A DNA stretch of 64,000 nucleotides from Haloarcula rubripromontorii (GCF_001280425.1 NZ_LIUF01000010.1:1-64000), one strand, 5' to 3'; shown: positions 54,462-61,986, counted from the first letter of the stretch. Program-made: numbers and translations. The notes: generated by a model from the letters alone, not told the origin.

Positions 54462-54863
54462 ATGATTGTTCTCGACAGAGACATTCTGGTAAAGCTACGA
54501 AACTCAGAAAAGCCGGTTGTCCAGCACCTTCAGCAGTACAAAACTGATGAGTGGACAATCCCGTCTCACGTTGCTTGGGAATCGTTTCAGCGGTACAGCA
54601 GCCGAAGCGATATTCTCCAAGAGCAGCAGCACCTCCGGGACAGTTTCGACCGGATTCTACCATTCACAACTGACACTGCACTCGAAGCCGCCTATCTCGA
54701 TGAAAAGCTTCAATCGCAAGGGGTAGCTCTCGACGCCATCGACCTACTGAATCTGGCGACAGCTCACGAAGCCGGTGGCAAATTTGTCACCCACAACAAG
54801 AACGATTTCGACAAGGAACCTCTTCTTGAGCTTGCTGACGTGGATGTTGTACATACCCCCTGA
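54462..54863 (+). CDS. vapC: VapC-type PIN-domain toxin
   Basis: 133 residues of a PIN ribonuclease. The first acidic residues appear in MIVLDRDILVKL (LD then D at 7), Glu in AWESFQRY and the C-terminal Asp cluster in LDAIDLLNLATAHEAGG and FVTHNKNDFD. It would cleave RNA when freed from VapB. The Arg in LDRD (usually LDTD) is unusual but the acidic pattern is intact. Confidence 0.9.
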   Translation: MIVLDRDILVKLRNSEKPVVQHLQQYKTDEWTIPSHVAWESFQRYSSRSDILQEQQHLRDSFDRILPFTTDTALEAAYLDEKLQSQGVALDAIDLLNLATAHEAGGKFVTHNKNDFDKEPLLELADVDVVHTP

Positions 54864-54966
54864 CCCTATCAGTTGTTGTGACTACGGCTTCTTAATTCAT
54901 CCAACTGGCTGAAACAACCGGTCAGTGGACACACTGACTAAGTAGACGTTGTAGCCATCATTATGG

Positions 54967-55203
54967 CTAAAAATTGCGTTCTCGCCGCCCAGTTAGAGTT
55001 TCCTGCATCTGCTCGTGGGCGTCGGGATTGACCACCGGGATGACGCCCTCAATCTCCTCCTTGCCGTACTCCTCACGAATCAGATCATGGATATCGTTCG
55101 CGAGAGCAACGGCCTCGTCTTGCTTGGTGGAACTCGCCTCGTTCTCAGGAAAGTCTGCTGGCCCAACGCCCTCCACGACGATGAACAGCTGGTCGTCACT
55201 CAT
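54967..55203 (-). CDS. Small hypothetical protein of the plasmid block
   Basis: 78 residues from the ATG at 55203 (MSDDQLFIVVEGVGPADFPE). Acidic, one beta-alpha unit; LANDIHDLIREEYGKEEIEG is helical. Its start overlaps the end of the upstream gene (55196-55399) by 8 bp, so the two are translationally coupled. Function unknown. Confidence 0.6.
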   Translation of the reverse strand: MSDDQLFIVVEGVGPADFPENEASSTKQDEAVALANDIHDLIREEYGKEEIEGVIPVVNPDAHEQMQETLTGRRERNF

Positions 55204-55399
55204 TTCCGACCGCCTCGACGAGTAGTGTCGTTTCGGGCAGGTCGTCGCGAGAGGTCGACAGGAACTCGGACGTTTCCAGCGTTTCCTCAACCAACTCGAC
55301 CAGTTCCTCCGAGACATCGCCAAAGTGAACGATAGCGTCGGGATCGGGGTAGTTGTCGTACTGCTGTGCAGTTGTCTCGGCTGTCTTGTTCTCACTCAT
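55196..55399 (-). CDS. Small acidic hypothetical protein
   Basis: 67 residues from the ATG at 55399 (MSENKTAETTAQQYDNYPDP). The N-terminus resembles that of the gene at 55631-55996 (MTESKTDETTAKQCDDLDID), suggesting a shared origin. Coupled to the next gene by an 8-bp overlap. Distal-type leader hairpin upstream. Confidence 0.6.
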   Translation of the reverse strand: MSENKTAETTAQQYDNYPDPDAIVHFGDVSEELVELVEETLETSEFLSTSRDDLPETTLLVEAVGNE

Positions 55400-55429
55400 G
55401 ATCAGTAGCAGAGCGCCCGCAGCGGGACG

Positions 55430-55447
55430 CCCCTCACCCCCAAGGGG
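55430..55447 (-). promoter_or_regulatory. Leader hairpin, distal type (gene 55196-55399)
   Basis: CCCCT/AGGGG stem containing GGGGGTGAGG in gene orientation, with ATTTCTGTG in front, 30 nt before the ATG. Confidence 0.65.
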
Positions 55448-55528
55448 CACAGAAATTACACGATGGCTCGTTCACAGCCATCCGATTTATCGCGATGAAC
55501 CCTCCCTGCCTCCAGAAGCGGGACCGCC

Positions 55529-55581
55529 GGACCGGCCTGCCGGTCCAAGGTGGAGCGTGTCCCCGAGCGCTTGCGCTCGGG
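55529..55581. other. Two adjacent strong hairpins in a gene-free gap
   Basis: GGACCGG/CCGGTCC (55529-55546) and CCCGAGCGC/GCGCTCGGG (55562-55581). They lie 3' of gene 55631-55996 and 5' of the leader hairpin of the next gene. Neither is followed by a T run; an RNA processing site or stable 3' end is possible. Confidence 0.5.
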
Positions 55582-55630
55582 AACCGTGAGCGTGTGATGA
55601 AGCGAAAGAAGAGCTGGTATGCCTCCTCAG

Positions 55631-55996
55631 TTACTTTGCGATCACATTCCCGTTCTCGTCGATGGCATACCTGAGTGGGTACACGTTCCCGTCGATATGC
55701 GTCGCCTTCTTCGGTAGCGTCTCGTTCAGCCACTCTTCCCGGTCGGCGTCAGTCTGAATGTCCTCGTTTGGAGAGTGGACGCTGAACAGGTCCATGCTGA
55801 CCCAGCGGTTGATCCGTAGCTCGCCGGACGAAGAGTACACCTTCACGCGCTTGTTTTCGGCGTCGACACCACCAACAACAACTTCGGGCGCGTCTTCGGC
55901 TGTTTTCAGCCCATCACCGATATCTACCGCGTCGGGGTCGATATCGAGGTCGTCGCACTGCTTTGCAGTTGTCTCGTCTGTCTTGCTTTCAGTCAT
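55631..55996 (-). CDS. Hypothetical protein of the plasmid block
   Basis: 121 residues from the ATG at 55996. Beta-rich middle (VVVGGVDAENKRVKVYSSSG, ELRINRWVSMDLFSVHSP) and a C-terminal KKATHIDGNVYPLRYAIDEN. No family recognised. The first about 17 residues resemble those of the gene at 55196-55399. Distal-type leader hairpin 31 nt upstream. Confidence 0.65.
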   Translation of the reverse strand: MTESKTDETTAKQCDDLDIDPDAVDIGDGLKTAEDAPEVVVGGVDAENKRVKVYSSSGELRINRWVSMDLFSVHSPNEDIQTDADREEWLNETLPKKATHIDGNVYPLRYAIDENGNVIAK

Positions 55997-56027
55997 GATC
56001 GGTCGGGAAAGCGCCCGCAGTGGGACG

Positions 56028-56045
56028 CCCCTCACCCCGTTGGGG
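56028..56045 (-). promoter_or_regulatory. Leader hairpin, distal type (gene 55631-55996)
   Basis: CCCC/GGGG stem, GGGGTGAGGGG in gene orientation, ATTTCTGTG in front. Its 3' flank also carries a second GC-rich stem before the ATG (GCGTCCCAC...GCGGGCGC). Confidence 0.65.
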
Positions 56046-56053
56046 CACAGAAA

Positions 56054-56290
56054 TTACGTGGCGGCTTGCTCCTCGGTGTCCGATTCGTCGCGACGGATCT
56101 CGCGTGCCCGCTCTCGAAGGCGAGACTGGACTGGCGTCCGGTTTTCGTGCTGGTTCTCATGGGCGAGATACCGCTGGATCGTCTCGATTGAGTGCATACA
56201 GTTGATGCCAGCCACGATTGGTTGGAGATGATCGGCGTCCAACAGCCGCTCTGGCGGGAGTTTGTTGAGAATCGGGTCGGCGTCGCTCAT
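56054..56290 (-). CDS. Small helical hypothetical protein
   Basis: 78 residues (MSDADPILNKLPPERLLDAD). C-terminal arginine-rich helix RLRERAREIRRDESDTEEQA. Its start overlaps the stop of the 56287 gene (ATGA). Last gene of a four-gene overlapping run 57097 to 56054. Function unknown. Confidence 0.6.
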   Translation of the reverse strand: MSDADPILNKLPPERLLDADHLQPIVAGINCMHSIETIQRYLAHENQHENRTPVQSRLRERAREIRRDESDTEEQAAT

Positions 56291-56493
56291 GCGTCCTCTC
56301 CCCGGAAGTCATCGAGTGTTGTTTTGCGCGTGTACCGACAGTCGGGGTAGTGAGCCAGCAGCGTCTCGTCGACGGCTTCCCAGAACCCGATCTTGTGTGG
56401 CGCAACCGACTGCCAGAACCGGGCCCGTGCCAGTGCGGCCGGAACGCGATGGCATTCCTCGCGATGCCAGCTGTCGCGCTCGATCATCGCCAT
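56287..56493 (-). CDS. Small hypothetical protein
   Basis: 68 residues (MAMIERDSWHREECHRVPAA), with aromatic and His/Cys residues (FWQSVAPHKIGFWEAVDETL). Overlaps both neighbours (ATGA at its end; 10 bp with the 56484 gene). Probably translated as part of the same run. Function unknown. Confidence 0.55.
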   Translation of the reverse strand: MAMIERDSWHREECHRVPAALARARFWQSVAPHKIGFWEAVDETLLAHYPDCRYTRKTTLDDFRGEDA

Positions 56494-56798
56494 GTCGCTG
56501 CTCCCGCCGGTCGATCTGCCATGTAGGTGTGGGCGAGTTCCAGACCCGCATCGAGTGTGCTTCGGGTCCCAACCAGTTTGGTTGCGCGTTCGAGCCTCCA
56601 GCCAGCATCACCTCGTTTGAGCAGGATTGTGGCTCCGGTGTCGGGGATGTGCCAGCCGATTGTGTCGTTCCCGGCAGCGAGAAATTCCCACTCGCCGGCG
56701 ACGGCCTCCTGTGCTGCGGCCTCCGTGTCGATCAGGACATCAGATCGAGGGCCACCAGCACCGAAATCGCCCAACGTCGCTGTTTCCGCTGGCGTCAT
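56484..56798 (-). CDS. Small hypothetical protein
   Basis: 104 residues. AQEAVAGEWEFLAAGNDTIG followed by WHIPDTGATILLKRGDAGWR is a short beta-rich fold. The start overlaps the stop of the 56795 gene (ATGA) and its end overlaps the 56287 gene. Function unknown. Confidence 0.6.
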   Translation of the reverse strand: MTPAETATLGDFGAGGPRSDVLIDTEAAAQEAVAGEWEFLAAGNDTIGWHIPDTGATILLKRGDAGWRLERATKLVGTRSTLDAGLELAHTYMADRPAGAATWR

Positions 56799-57097
56799 GC
56801 AAGAGCCTCCTGGCGGTCCCAGCCAGCGAGTTCGGCGTCGATAGCGCTGATAATGGTCCGGACTCGTTCCTCTAGAGTGTCGGCTTGCTCGCCGTCGACG
56901 TCCAGCAGTGAGCGAAGTTCGAGTACGTCCGGGAGGGCAATGCTGTCCGAGCGCCGAGCCACAGCACGGAGGACAGCAGCCTCAACGTCGGTACTGTCAG
57001 ACTGCACTCGAACAGTTCTCGCGATGGACTCGACGAACTGCGGAGTGGTTGACCGAGACAGGTCTTCTGGGCCACGACAAGACATATTTCGAGACAT
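56795..57097 (-). CDS. Small hypothetical protein, first of a four-gene overlapping run
   Basis: 100 residues; start at 57097 chosen because the leader hairpin ends directly before it (an internal ATG at 57085 is less likely). Helical with VESIARTVRVQSDSTDVEAA and LRSLLDVDGEQADTLEERVR. Function unknown. The run 57097-56054 shares ATGA overlaps and a single leader hairpin. Confidence 0.65.
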   Translation of the reverse strand: MSRNMSCRGPEDLSRSTTPQFVESIARTVRVQSDSTDVEAAVLRAVARRSDSIALPDVLELRSLLDVDGEQADTLEERVRTIISAIDAELAGWDRQEALA

Positions 57098-57115
57098 CCT
57101 CTCACCCGCCAGAGG
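57098..57115 (-). promoter_or_regulatory. Leader hairpin, proximal type (run 57097-56054)
   Basis: CCTCT/AGAGG stem with GGCGGGTG loop, directly touching the ATG; TTTTGTGTT in front in gene orientation. Confidence 0.7.
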
Positions 57116-57287
57116 AACACAAAATTAGGCCTGAGGGGGCTATGTATTCGGTTTATTTACCTACTTAGGTGCCCGAAATGCCCGTTCAGTCTGCCTGCGA
57201 GTTTACTGATGCCAATTTGCAACGTTAGTCCCCAGAACCGTTCTGCTCGACAACAATCTTATCTTGAGTCCCATTGGAAGTACCCGT

Positions 57288-57530
57288 ATGGATGCTATCG
57301 GGAATGCAATCGTTCGCGCCGACGGGTGGTTCTGGCATCTGTCCAACGTCACCGTTGGCGTCGCTGTCTTTCTTGGTACTGTCTTGTACGCCCCGCCGGG
57401 GACCTACTCATTGAATCTGATTATAGCCAATGTGGACCCATTCTACATCGTTGCTCCCCTCTCTCTACTGTACACCTGCTGGTGTGGGCTTGACTTGTGG
57501 CGGTGGTACGGGGATGACGAAATACTGTGA
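57288..57530 (+). CDS. Small membrane protein
   Basis: 80 residues from the ATG at 57288 (MDAIGNAIVRADGWFWHLSN). Two hydrophobic helices (VTVGVAVFLGTVLY and FYIVAPLSLLYTCWCGLDLW). No family recognised. It is one of the few plus-strand genes in this part and has no leader hairpin. It may be a membrane stress or immunity peptide; no evidence for either. Confidence 0.5.
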   Translation: MDAIGNAIVRADGWFWHLSNVTVGVAVFLGTVLYAPPGTYSLNLIIANVDPFYIVAPLSLLYTCWCGLDLWRWYGDDEIL

Positions 57531-57602
57531 TTCGGTAGGTCCACGACCTGTATTGCCCACACAACAGGGAAACGAACTCATCTGGCACAAATCCGCTCCC
57601 AG

Positions 57603-58133
57603 CTAGCCGACCCAGCCGCCGATCTCAACTTGTTCACTGTCGGTTGGAGCGTCGTCCGCTGTCTCCGTAACTGAGTCAAACGGCGGTTCAACGAGACGGG
57701 GCACTGCGTCGTTGTACGTCCGATCCGGAGACTTGACACACTCTATGGGCACAATGGGACTACAATCAACACAAGAGCGCGTTGCTCCGTCGAAGCCGTT
57801 GATCGTCACCGACCAGGTGATGATACTCGCAATCCGGTACGTGTCCGCTGCTGGCCGACGAGTGCTTGCAGACTGGCAGCCAACAGCCCCACAGACAGCG
57901 CACGTAAGGAGGTAGTCTCGATCTGCCTCGTGGAAGAGCGAAGCCGCCTGCTCGACGTTGGACCGCCGCTGGAGCGCACACTGCTCGCAGATCGTAAACC
58001 GGAACAGACCATCCGCTCGGTCGATCTCGTCGGGCCACCGGACATAGCTGCGTGCCTCGCCGAAAATATCGGCTGTCCTGTCCCCGCAGAACCGACACCG
58101 GTCAGCCGTTGCGTCGGGCTGGATGTCGGTCAT
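57603..58133 (-). CDS. Zinc-finger protein coupled to the Mom-like gene
   Basis: 176 residues from the ATG at 58133, which overlaps the stop of the Mom-like gene (ATGA). Four CxxC-type pairs (CRFCGD, CEQCAL, CAVCGAVGC, CVDC) suggest two zinc-binding units. The C-terminal 40 residues are acidic and disordered. The overlap implies that it acts with the Mom-like protein, for example in DNA recognition, but this is inference. Confidence 0.7.
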   Translation of the reverse strand: MTDIQPDATADRCRFCGDRTADIFGEARSYVRWPDEIDRADGLFRFTICEQCALQRRSNVEQAASLFHEADRDYLLTCAVCGAVGCQSASTRRPAADTYRIASIITWSVTINGFDGATRSCVDCSPIVPIECVKSPDRTYNDAVPRLVEPPFDSVTETADDAPTDSEQVEIGGWVG

Positions 58134-58894
58134 GCAGACCACCGTGCAAGTGTTGACTGCTCGCGAGCAGTCTCAACAGGACAGAGAAACCGCCACTTGT
58201 GCCGCTCGCGGATCGACTTGTCTTCCCGATTGCTTGCCTGCCCCGGCTCGCGATAGCCGGTACAGGTCCAGCCCTTGTCTTTCAGCGCTCGAACCATCGC
58301 GCCATCGTAGTCTGAGCGCACCCACGTCAACAAGAAGCGAGTGTCGCGGTCGTCGCCCGCTAAGAATCGGTCCTGCGAGCGGGCCAACGCCGCTGAAGCG
58401 AGGTTTGGCATCCGGACACCGAGACAAATCCGTGCGGCCTCAACGATTGTGTCGCCGGCGACTACCTCACTGTCGACGATGGGCTTGTCCGCTGACGGGA
58501 GGACTCGCCGGGCAGTCGCTCGAATCTCCGCTGGAAGATCGTCGATCTCGACTGGTTCGGGACAAAGTTCACCGTCGACGCCGTACCGGATTCGCTTCTT
58601 CGAGATGAGCGGATACCGATACGTGATTGCCCCAACCAGCGAGCCCTGAAAGTACAGTCCGTGGTGGGCGAGATTGACTGACGGGAGCGAGCCCATATAA
58701 GAGTGATGCGCCTCGTACACGGCGGCTGCGGTTTCTCTGTCGATTGGCTCAACAACGACGTGGTCAGCGAATCGAACCCCAAGCGGTGCCGTGAACGGAT
58801 CACTGTCAGCGTGGATCGGACAGGAACACTCTCTTGTGTCTGTTGGCGGGCGATGCTGGAACGACTGCGGTCGTGTCGATGCTGAGTGGGTCAT
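58130..58894 (-). CDS. Mom-like GNAT-fold DNA modification protein
   Basis: 254 residues. Features of the Mu Mom group can be followed: DRETAAAVYEAHHSYMGSLP at the start of the GNAT-like fold, YFQGSLVGAITYRYP strand, EAARICLGVRMPNLASAALA and SQDRF helices, and LLTWVRSDYDGAMVRALKDK with GWTCTGYREPG at the end. In Mu, Mom adds a methylcarbamoyl group to adenine in DNA, protecting against restriction. I rate the family match as good but the chemistry as unproven here. Its stop is coupled to a zinc-finger gene; a proximal leader hairpin lies in front. Confidence 0.75.
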   Translation of the reverse strand: MTHSASTRPQSFQHRPPTDTRECSCPIHADSDPFTAPLGVRFADHVVVEPIDRETAAAVYEAHHSYMGSLPSVNLAHHGLYFQGSLVGAITYRYPLISKKRIRYGVDGELCPEPVEIDDLPAEIRATARRVLPSADKPIVDSEVVAGDTIVEAARICLGVRMPNLASAALARSQDRFLAGDDRDTRFLLTWVRSDYDGAMVRALKDKGWTCTGYREPGQASNREDKSIRERHKWRFLCPVETAREQSTLARWSA

Positions 58895-58912
58895 CCTCTC
58901 ACCCGCCAGAGG
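58895..58912 (-). promoter_or_regulatory. Leader hairpin, proximal type (Mom-like gene)
   Basis: CCTCT/AGAGG stem with GGCGGGTG loop, touching the ATG at 58894; TTTTCTGTT in front in gene orientation. Confidence 0.7.
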
Positions 58913-58931
58913 AACAGAAAACTACCCAGAG

Positions 58932-59396
58932 TCACCACGGGATGATGACGATGCCGGCGTCTGGCCCCTCAATGTAGAGCGGTTCTGAGCCCCGGTAGAA
59001 GACCGTGAACCGTTCTGGCCGGTACGTGGGCCGCTTAGCAAGCGTTGCGATTGCACGGCTCACATCCGCTGGCGGGAACTGTGGCTCGCCCGACCGGAGT
59101 GCAAGGCGGCCAGACTGGAGTTCGTCCCAGGACTGGAATCGGTAGTCAGCTGGCGGAGTAAACGTCTCCCGGGCCGTTGCGACAAGATACGCAGCGCCGT
59201 CAACAACCGTTGCAGCGATTGGATACCGAGCATCTTCTGGGCGAACGGTCACGGCGCCGTCGAATGCAGGCACCACGTCGTCCGTCCAGACAAACGGCGA
59301 AGGGGGCTTGACGACCGGAATCGGTTGCTCGTCGACCGTCGATACGGCGCTGCTTGCAGGCGATGCATCGCTGGTTTCGGATGTATGCTCTGTCAT
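58932..59396 (-). CDS. Hypothetical protein, paralogue A of a tandem pair
   Basis: 154 residues. Shares with paralogue B (59432-60112) the layout YLVATARETFTPPADY, LQSGRLALRSGEPQFPPADV, TYRPERFTVFYRGSEPLYIE and GPDAGIVII, 40-50% identical by eye. No known domain. The N-terminal about 30 residues are Ser/Thr rich. Own proximal leader hairpin, so each paralogue has a separate control element. Confidence 0.7.
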   Translation of the reverse strand: MTEHTSETSDASPASSAVSTVDEQPIPVVKPPSPFVWTDDVVPAFDGAVTVRPEDARYPIAATVVDGAAYLVATARETFTPPADYRFQSWDELQSGRLALRSGEPQFPPADVSRAIATLAKRPTYRPERFTVFYRGSEPLYIEGPDAGIVIIPW

Positions 59397-59414
59397 CCTC
59401 TCGCCCGCCGGAGG
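59397..59414 (-). promoter_or_regulatory. Leader hairpin, proximal type (gene 58932-59396)
   Basis: Stem CCTC/GAGG plus a G-T pair where other copies have T-A. The pair changes but the stem is kept, which supports selection for the RNA or DNA structure. Confidence 0.7.
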
Positions 59415-59431
59415 AACAGAAAACTGCCGCG

Positions 59432-60112
59432 TCAGTCGAGGCTTGGCAGCCGCTCAGCGACGATGATACCGCCACTCGGCCCCTCCAAATACAGTGCTGT
59501 GTGCCCGCGGAAATACAGCGTGTACCGGTCTGGGACGTACTGATGCCCCGTCGAGAGCGTCGCGATGGTCTTCGACAAGAGCCGTGCCGAGAACAGCGGG
59601 TCGCCACAATGGTTCGACAGGCGGCCAGATTGCAGTGGCTCCCAGTCGCCGAACTCGTGGTTGGCCGGCGGCGTCAGCGTCGCTCGTGCCGTTGCGATCA
59701 GGAAGTCAGCTCCCTCAACAACTTTGCCGGCCGTGTTCGCTACATCTGGAATGTATTCGACACGCTCGTCGAATCCAGTCACCGCTTCGTTTTCCCAACG
59801 CAATTCTTCCGGGTGTCCGGCAACCGGCACCGGCGGGCCCTGGAAGGCCTTGTCGCGAATATGTGCCTTCGCTTCTGCCTCACAACCGAATGTCTCCCCA
59901 CAGGTGCACTCGAACGATTCGTCGTTACAGTAGTAGCCGTCGGTATCCTGTGAGCGGACGAGTTCGCCGTCCTCGTCCATGTAGATAGTGTCGACATACT
60001 CCCACGAGTACGACGCCTCGATTTCGTGTTCTTGATCTGGCTTGTTGAAGTTGAACCCGGCTTGTTGGTCTGGCTGTTCATCTCGGTCCTGAGTCGGATC
60101 AGTTGTTGTCAT
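59432..60112 (-). CDS. Hypothetical protein, paralogue B, with an N-terminal Cys-rich region
   Basis: 226 residues. The C-terminal 120 residues are similar to paralogue A (FLIATARATLTPPANHEFGD, QYVPDRYTLYFRGHTALYLE). The N-terminal extension contains CNDESFECTCGETFGCEAEA, a C2H2-like finger. No known function. The pair lies between the Mom-like and DUF6884-type genes, so a role in the same modification module is possible. Confidence 0.7.
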   Translation of the reverse strand: MTTTDPTQDRDEQPDQQAGFNFNKPDQEHEIEASYSWEYVDTIYMDEDGELVRSQDTDGYYCNDESFECTCGETFGCEAEAKAHIRDKAFQGPPVPVAGHPEELRWENEAVTGFDERVEYIPDVANTAGKVVEGADFLIATARATLTPPANHEFGDWEPLQSGRLSNHCGDPLFSARLLSKTIATLSTGHQYVPDRYTLYFRGHTALYLEGPSGGIIVAERLPSLD

Positions 60113-60130
60113 CCTCTCACCCCCCAGAGG
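60113..60130 (-). promoter_or_regulatory. Leader hairpin, proximal type (gene 59432-60112)
   Basis: CCTCT/AGAGG stem, GGGGGGTG loop, touching the ATG; TTTTCTGTT in front in gene orientation. Confidence 0.7.
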
Positions 60131-60156
60131 AACAGAAAATCACTCACTGCAGGGGG

Positions 60157-60990
60157 CTATTCTTCCTCGCCGTCGGTCGTAAGGCTCGTCTGCCTCGTGG
60201 CAAGGAACCGCTCAGGGACGGTCTCGAACGCATCCAGACCTGCCTGCTCGGTCCCTTCGACGTCAACGCCGCTGTGACTGGCTTGCCACGTAGCAGACTC
60301 GCGCTCGAAGCCGCCGTCGAAGGCTGTGAGTTCTGTTCGACGGGCCGGCTTTGCAGCTGCTTCAAGCTCCTCAGTGCGGTCTGAAAGCCATTCCATCTGG
60401 TCGAACATCCCGTCGAAGTCGCGCTCCTGAAACGGGAACCGGACGGTTGCCTTCGGCGGGAGGGCAGTGTGTGTCTCCCGGCCAGTCCGAATCGCAGTTG
60501 GCCGTCCATCGAAAATCCCCCGCTCACGCAATGCGTCGATGTAGTCACTGCCGGCCAGAACGACCAGTTCTCGACACGGAGAGTCCTTCTGATCGGCGGC
60601 GTAGGGCCGGCGGAGCCAATCGGCCAGCGCCGAGTGAACGCGAAGTGCCCAGCGATCTAGTCGGCTCTCAGCCCGCTCCCCCGACGGGAGCCAATAGTGT
60701 GACTCGCCCTCAATAGGTTCGTCACGCAGGTCTTCGATGGTCGTGTCGTACGGAGCAACCGTCTGCCGAGGCATCAAGATCCCGTGCTCCGCAGAGAGAA
60801 TGCCCCATGAGTTCGCCCGCCGACCAGCAGTTCGAGCCCATTGGACAGCTGCCTCGGCATACGATCGCTTGACCGAGAAGTACGACGAAGTGTACAGATC
60901 GCGAGCCGCAACTGGCTGGTCGGTTTTCGCATCGCCGCACCCGATAAGTACGAAGCGGCCACGAGTCCGCTCAGTCTGTGTAGCAGTCAT
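60157..60990 (-). CDS. DUF6884-type protein
   Basis: 277 residues. VLIGCGDAKTDQPVAARDLY, TSSYFSVKRSYAEAAVQWAR and SWGILSAEHGILMPRQTVAP give the DUF6884 pattern (Cys or Ser near the start, Arg-Asp-Leu-Tyr-Thr-Ser, then ILSAxHG). The C-terminal third is charged and not conserved in the family. Members occur in phages and mobile elements; a role in nucleotide or base metabolism has been suggested by the fold, but no reaction is certain. Next to the DUF6610-type gene. Confidence 0.75.
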   Translation of the reverse strand: MTATQTERTRGRFVLIGCGDAKTDQPVAARDLYTSSYFSVKRSYAEAAVQWARTAGRRANSWGILSAEHGILMPRQTVAPYDTTIEDLRDEPIEGESHYWLPSGERAESRLDRWALRVHSALADWLRRPYAADQKDSPCRELVVLAGSDYIDALRERGIFDGRPTAIRTGRETHTALPPKATVRFPFQERDFDGMFDQMEWLSDRTEELEAAAKPARRTELTAFDGGFERESATWQASHSGVDVEGTEQAGLDAFETVPERFLATRQTSLTTDGEEE

Positions 60991-60994
60991 CTGT

Positions 60995-61014
60995 CTCCCT
61001 CACCCCACTGGGAG
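60995..61014 (-). promoter_or_regulatory. Leader hairpin (gene 60157-60990)
   Basis: CTCCC/GGGAG stem with GTGGGGTGAGG in gene orientation, TTTTGTGGC in front, 4 nt before the ATG. The stem sequence is unlike its neighbours but fully paired. Confidence 0.7.
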
Positions 61015-61044
61015 CCACAAAACCTCTAGAGTGCACACCTTGTC

Positions 61045-61986
61045 CTACGTGTGCCCCTCGGTGGGAGTGAGTCCTGCCCGGTATTCGATTCTGTCTCGCT
61101 CGTGTTGGTTCCGGTATGCGAGCGTCTGTCCGTTTTCGTACTCGACGACAATCGCATCTTCGAGACCGTCTCCAGTCGCTCTTGACCCGTCAGCGGCCCA
61201 GACGGGGTCCATCGGTTCCGCTGTTAGCGGATTCCGATCCGTCTCTGTGGTGGGCCACACACCCTGCGATTTCCAGTATGATTTGATGTGTCTCAGACTC
61301 TCTCGAACCGTCTCCCGGATTGAGAGGTGGTCTGCACTCCCGTAGCCGTGTGGCGAAAAGTACTCGCCATGCAGCGCCGCCAGATGGATGCCGTTCCAGT
61401 CCACGCCGACGATATCAGCTGGCTCCTCACCAGTTACACGCGGCTGTGTTAGCTCCTCAATCACCGGATACTGCTTCGTCGGACTTGCGCCCAGCAGATG
61501 CACGCGCCGTCCGCGCCAGTCCACGATGTCCGTGTACTCGTCGGCTGTCTGATCGGAGTACCCCATCGGGTAGCCGAGTACAATGTCGTCGTCGATCTCC
61601 TTGATTGCCTCGTGGCACTTCGGGACGATGATGACCTCTATCCCCGGAAACTTCCGTTTCAGTTCCCGTGCGGCTTGGTTGTACCGTCGCGCTTCCTGCT
61701 GGTTGTATGCGTCGCCGAGCATCCCGACCGATGGCTCGTACTGCTCGAAGCGTTCGGTATATCGGTCCAAGTCTGGATTCCGGAAGTCGTTATCCAGCAT
61801 CTCTATCGGGACGTCGACGTTCCGCAGCGATGACTGATAGCTGTAGTCCTCGCGAACGCCGACGGTGAATCCAAGCCGGTAAGCATCAATTACGAACGGT
61901 TCTCGGTGGAGGAACCCAACCCACTCAGCCTGCTGTGCATCGTTGATTGCCGCCGCTGACCAGGAATGTCGCGCCTCTGAAGACAT
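61045..61986 (-). CDS. DUF6610-type protein, possibly a DpdA-like transglycosylase
   Basis: 313 residues from the ATG at 61986 (MSSEARHSWSAAAINDAQQA). AEWVGFLHREPFVIDAYRLG near the start, IVLGYPMGYSDQTADEYTDI, GRRVHLLGASPTKQYPVIEE and IVGVDWNGIHLAALHGEYFS are the conserved blocks. HLLGxSP and the nearby Asp recall the TIM-barrel of tRNA-guanine transglycosylase and its DNA-acting relative DpdA, which inserts 7-deazaguanine into DNA. The family call is fair; the DpdA-like function is a hypothesis. A GC stem (62012-62032) lies upstream. Confidence 0.65.
   Translation of the reverse strand: MSSEARHSWSAAAINDAQQAEWVGFLHREPFVIDAYRLGFTVGVREDYSYQSSLRNVDVPIEMLDNDFRNPDLDRYTERFEQYEPSVGMLGDAYNQQEARRYNQAARELKRKFPGIEVIIVPKCHEAIKEIDDDIVLGYPMGYSDQTADEYTDIVDWRGRRVHLLGASPTKQYPVIEELTQPRVTGEEPADIVGVDWNGIHLAALHGEYFSPHGYGSADHLSIRETVRESLRHIKSYWKSQGVWPTTETDRNPLTAEPMDPVWAADGSRATGDGLEDAIVVEYENGQTLAYRNQHERDRIEYRAGLTPTEGHT

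Noticed and set aside
56028-56045. Leader hairpins read as rho-independent-type terminators of upstream genes
   Set aside because: The T-rich box is before, not after, the stem in gene orientation, and the elements sit at start codons, not at gene ends.
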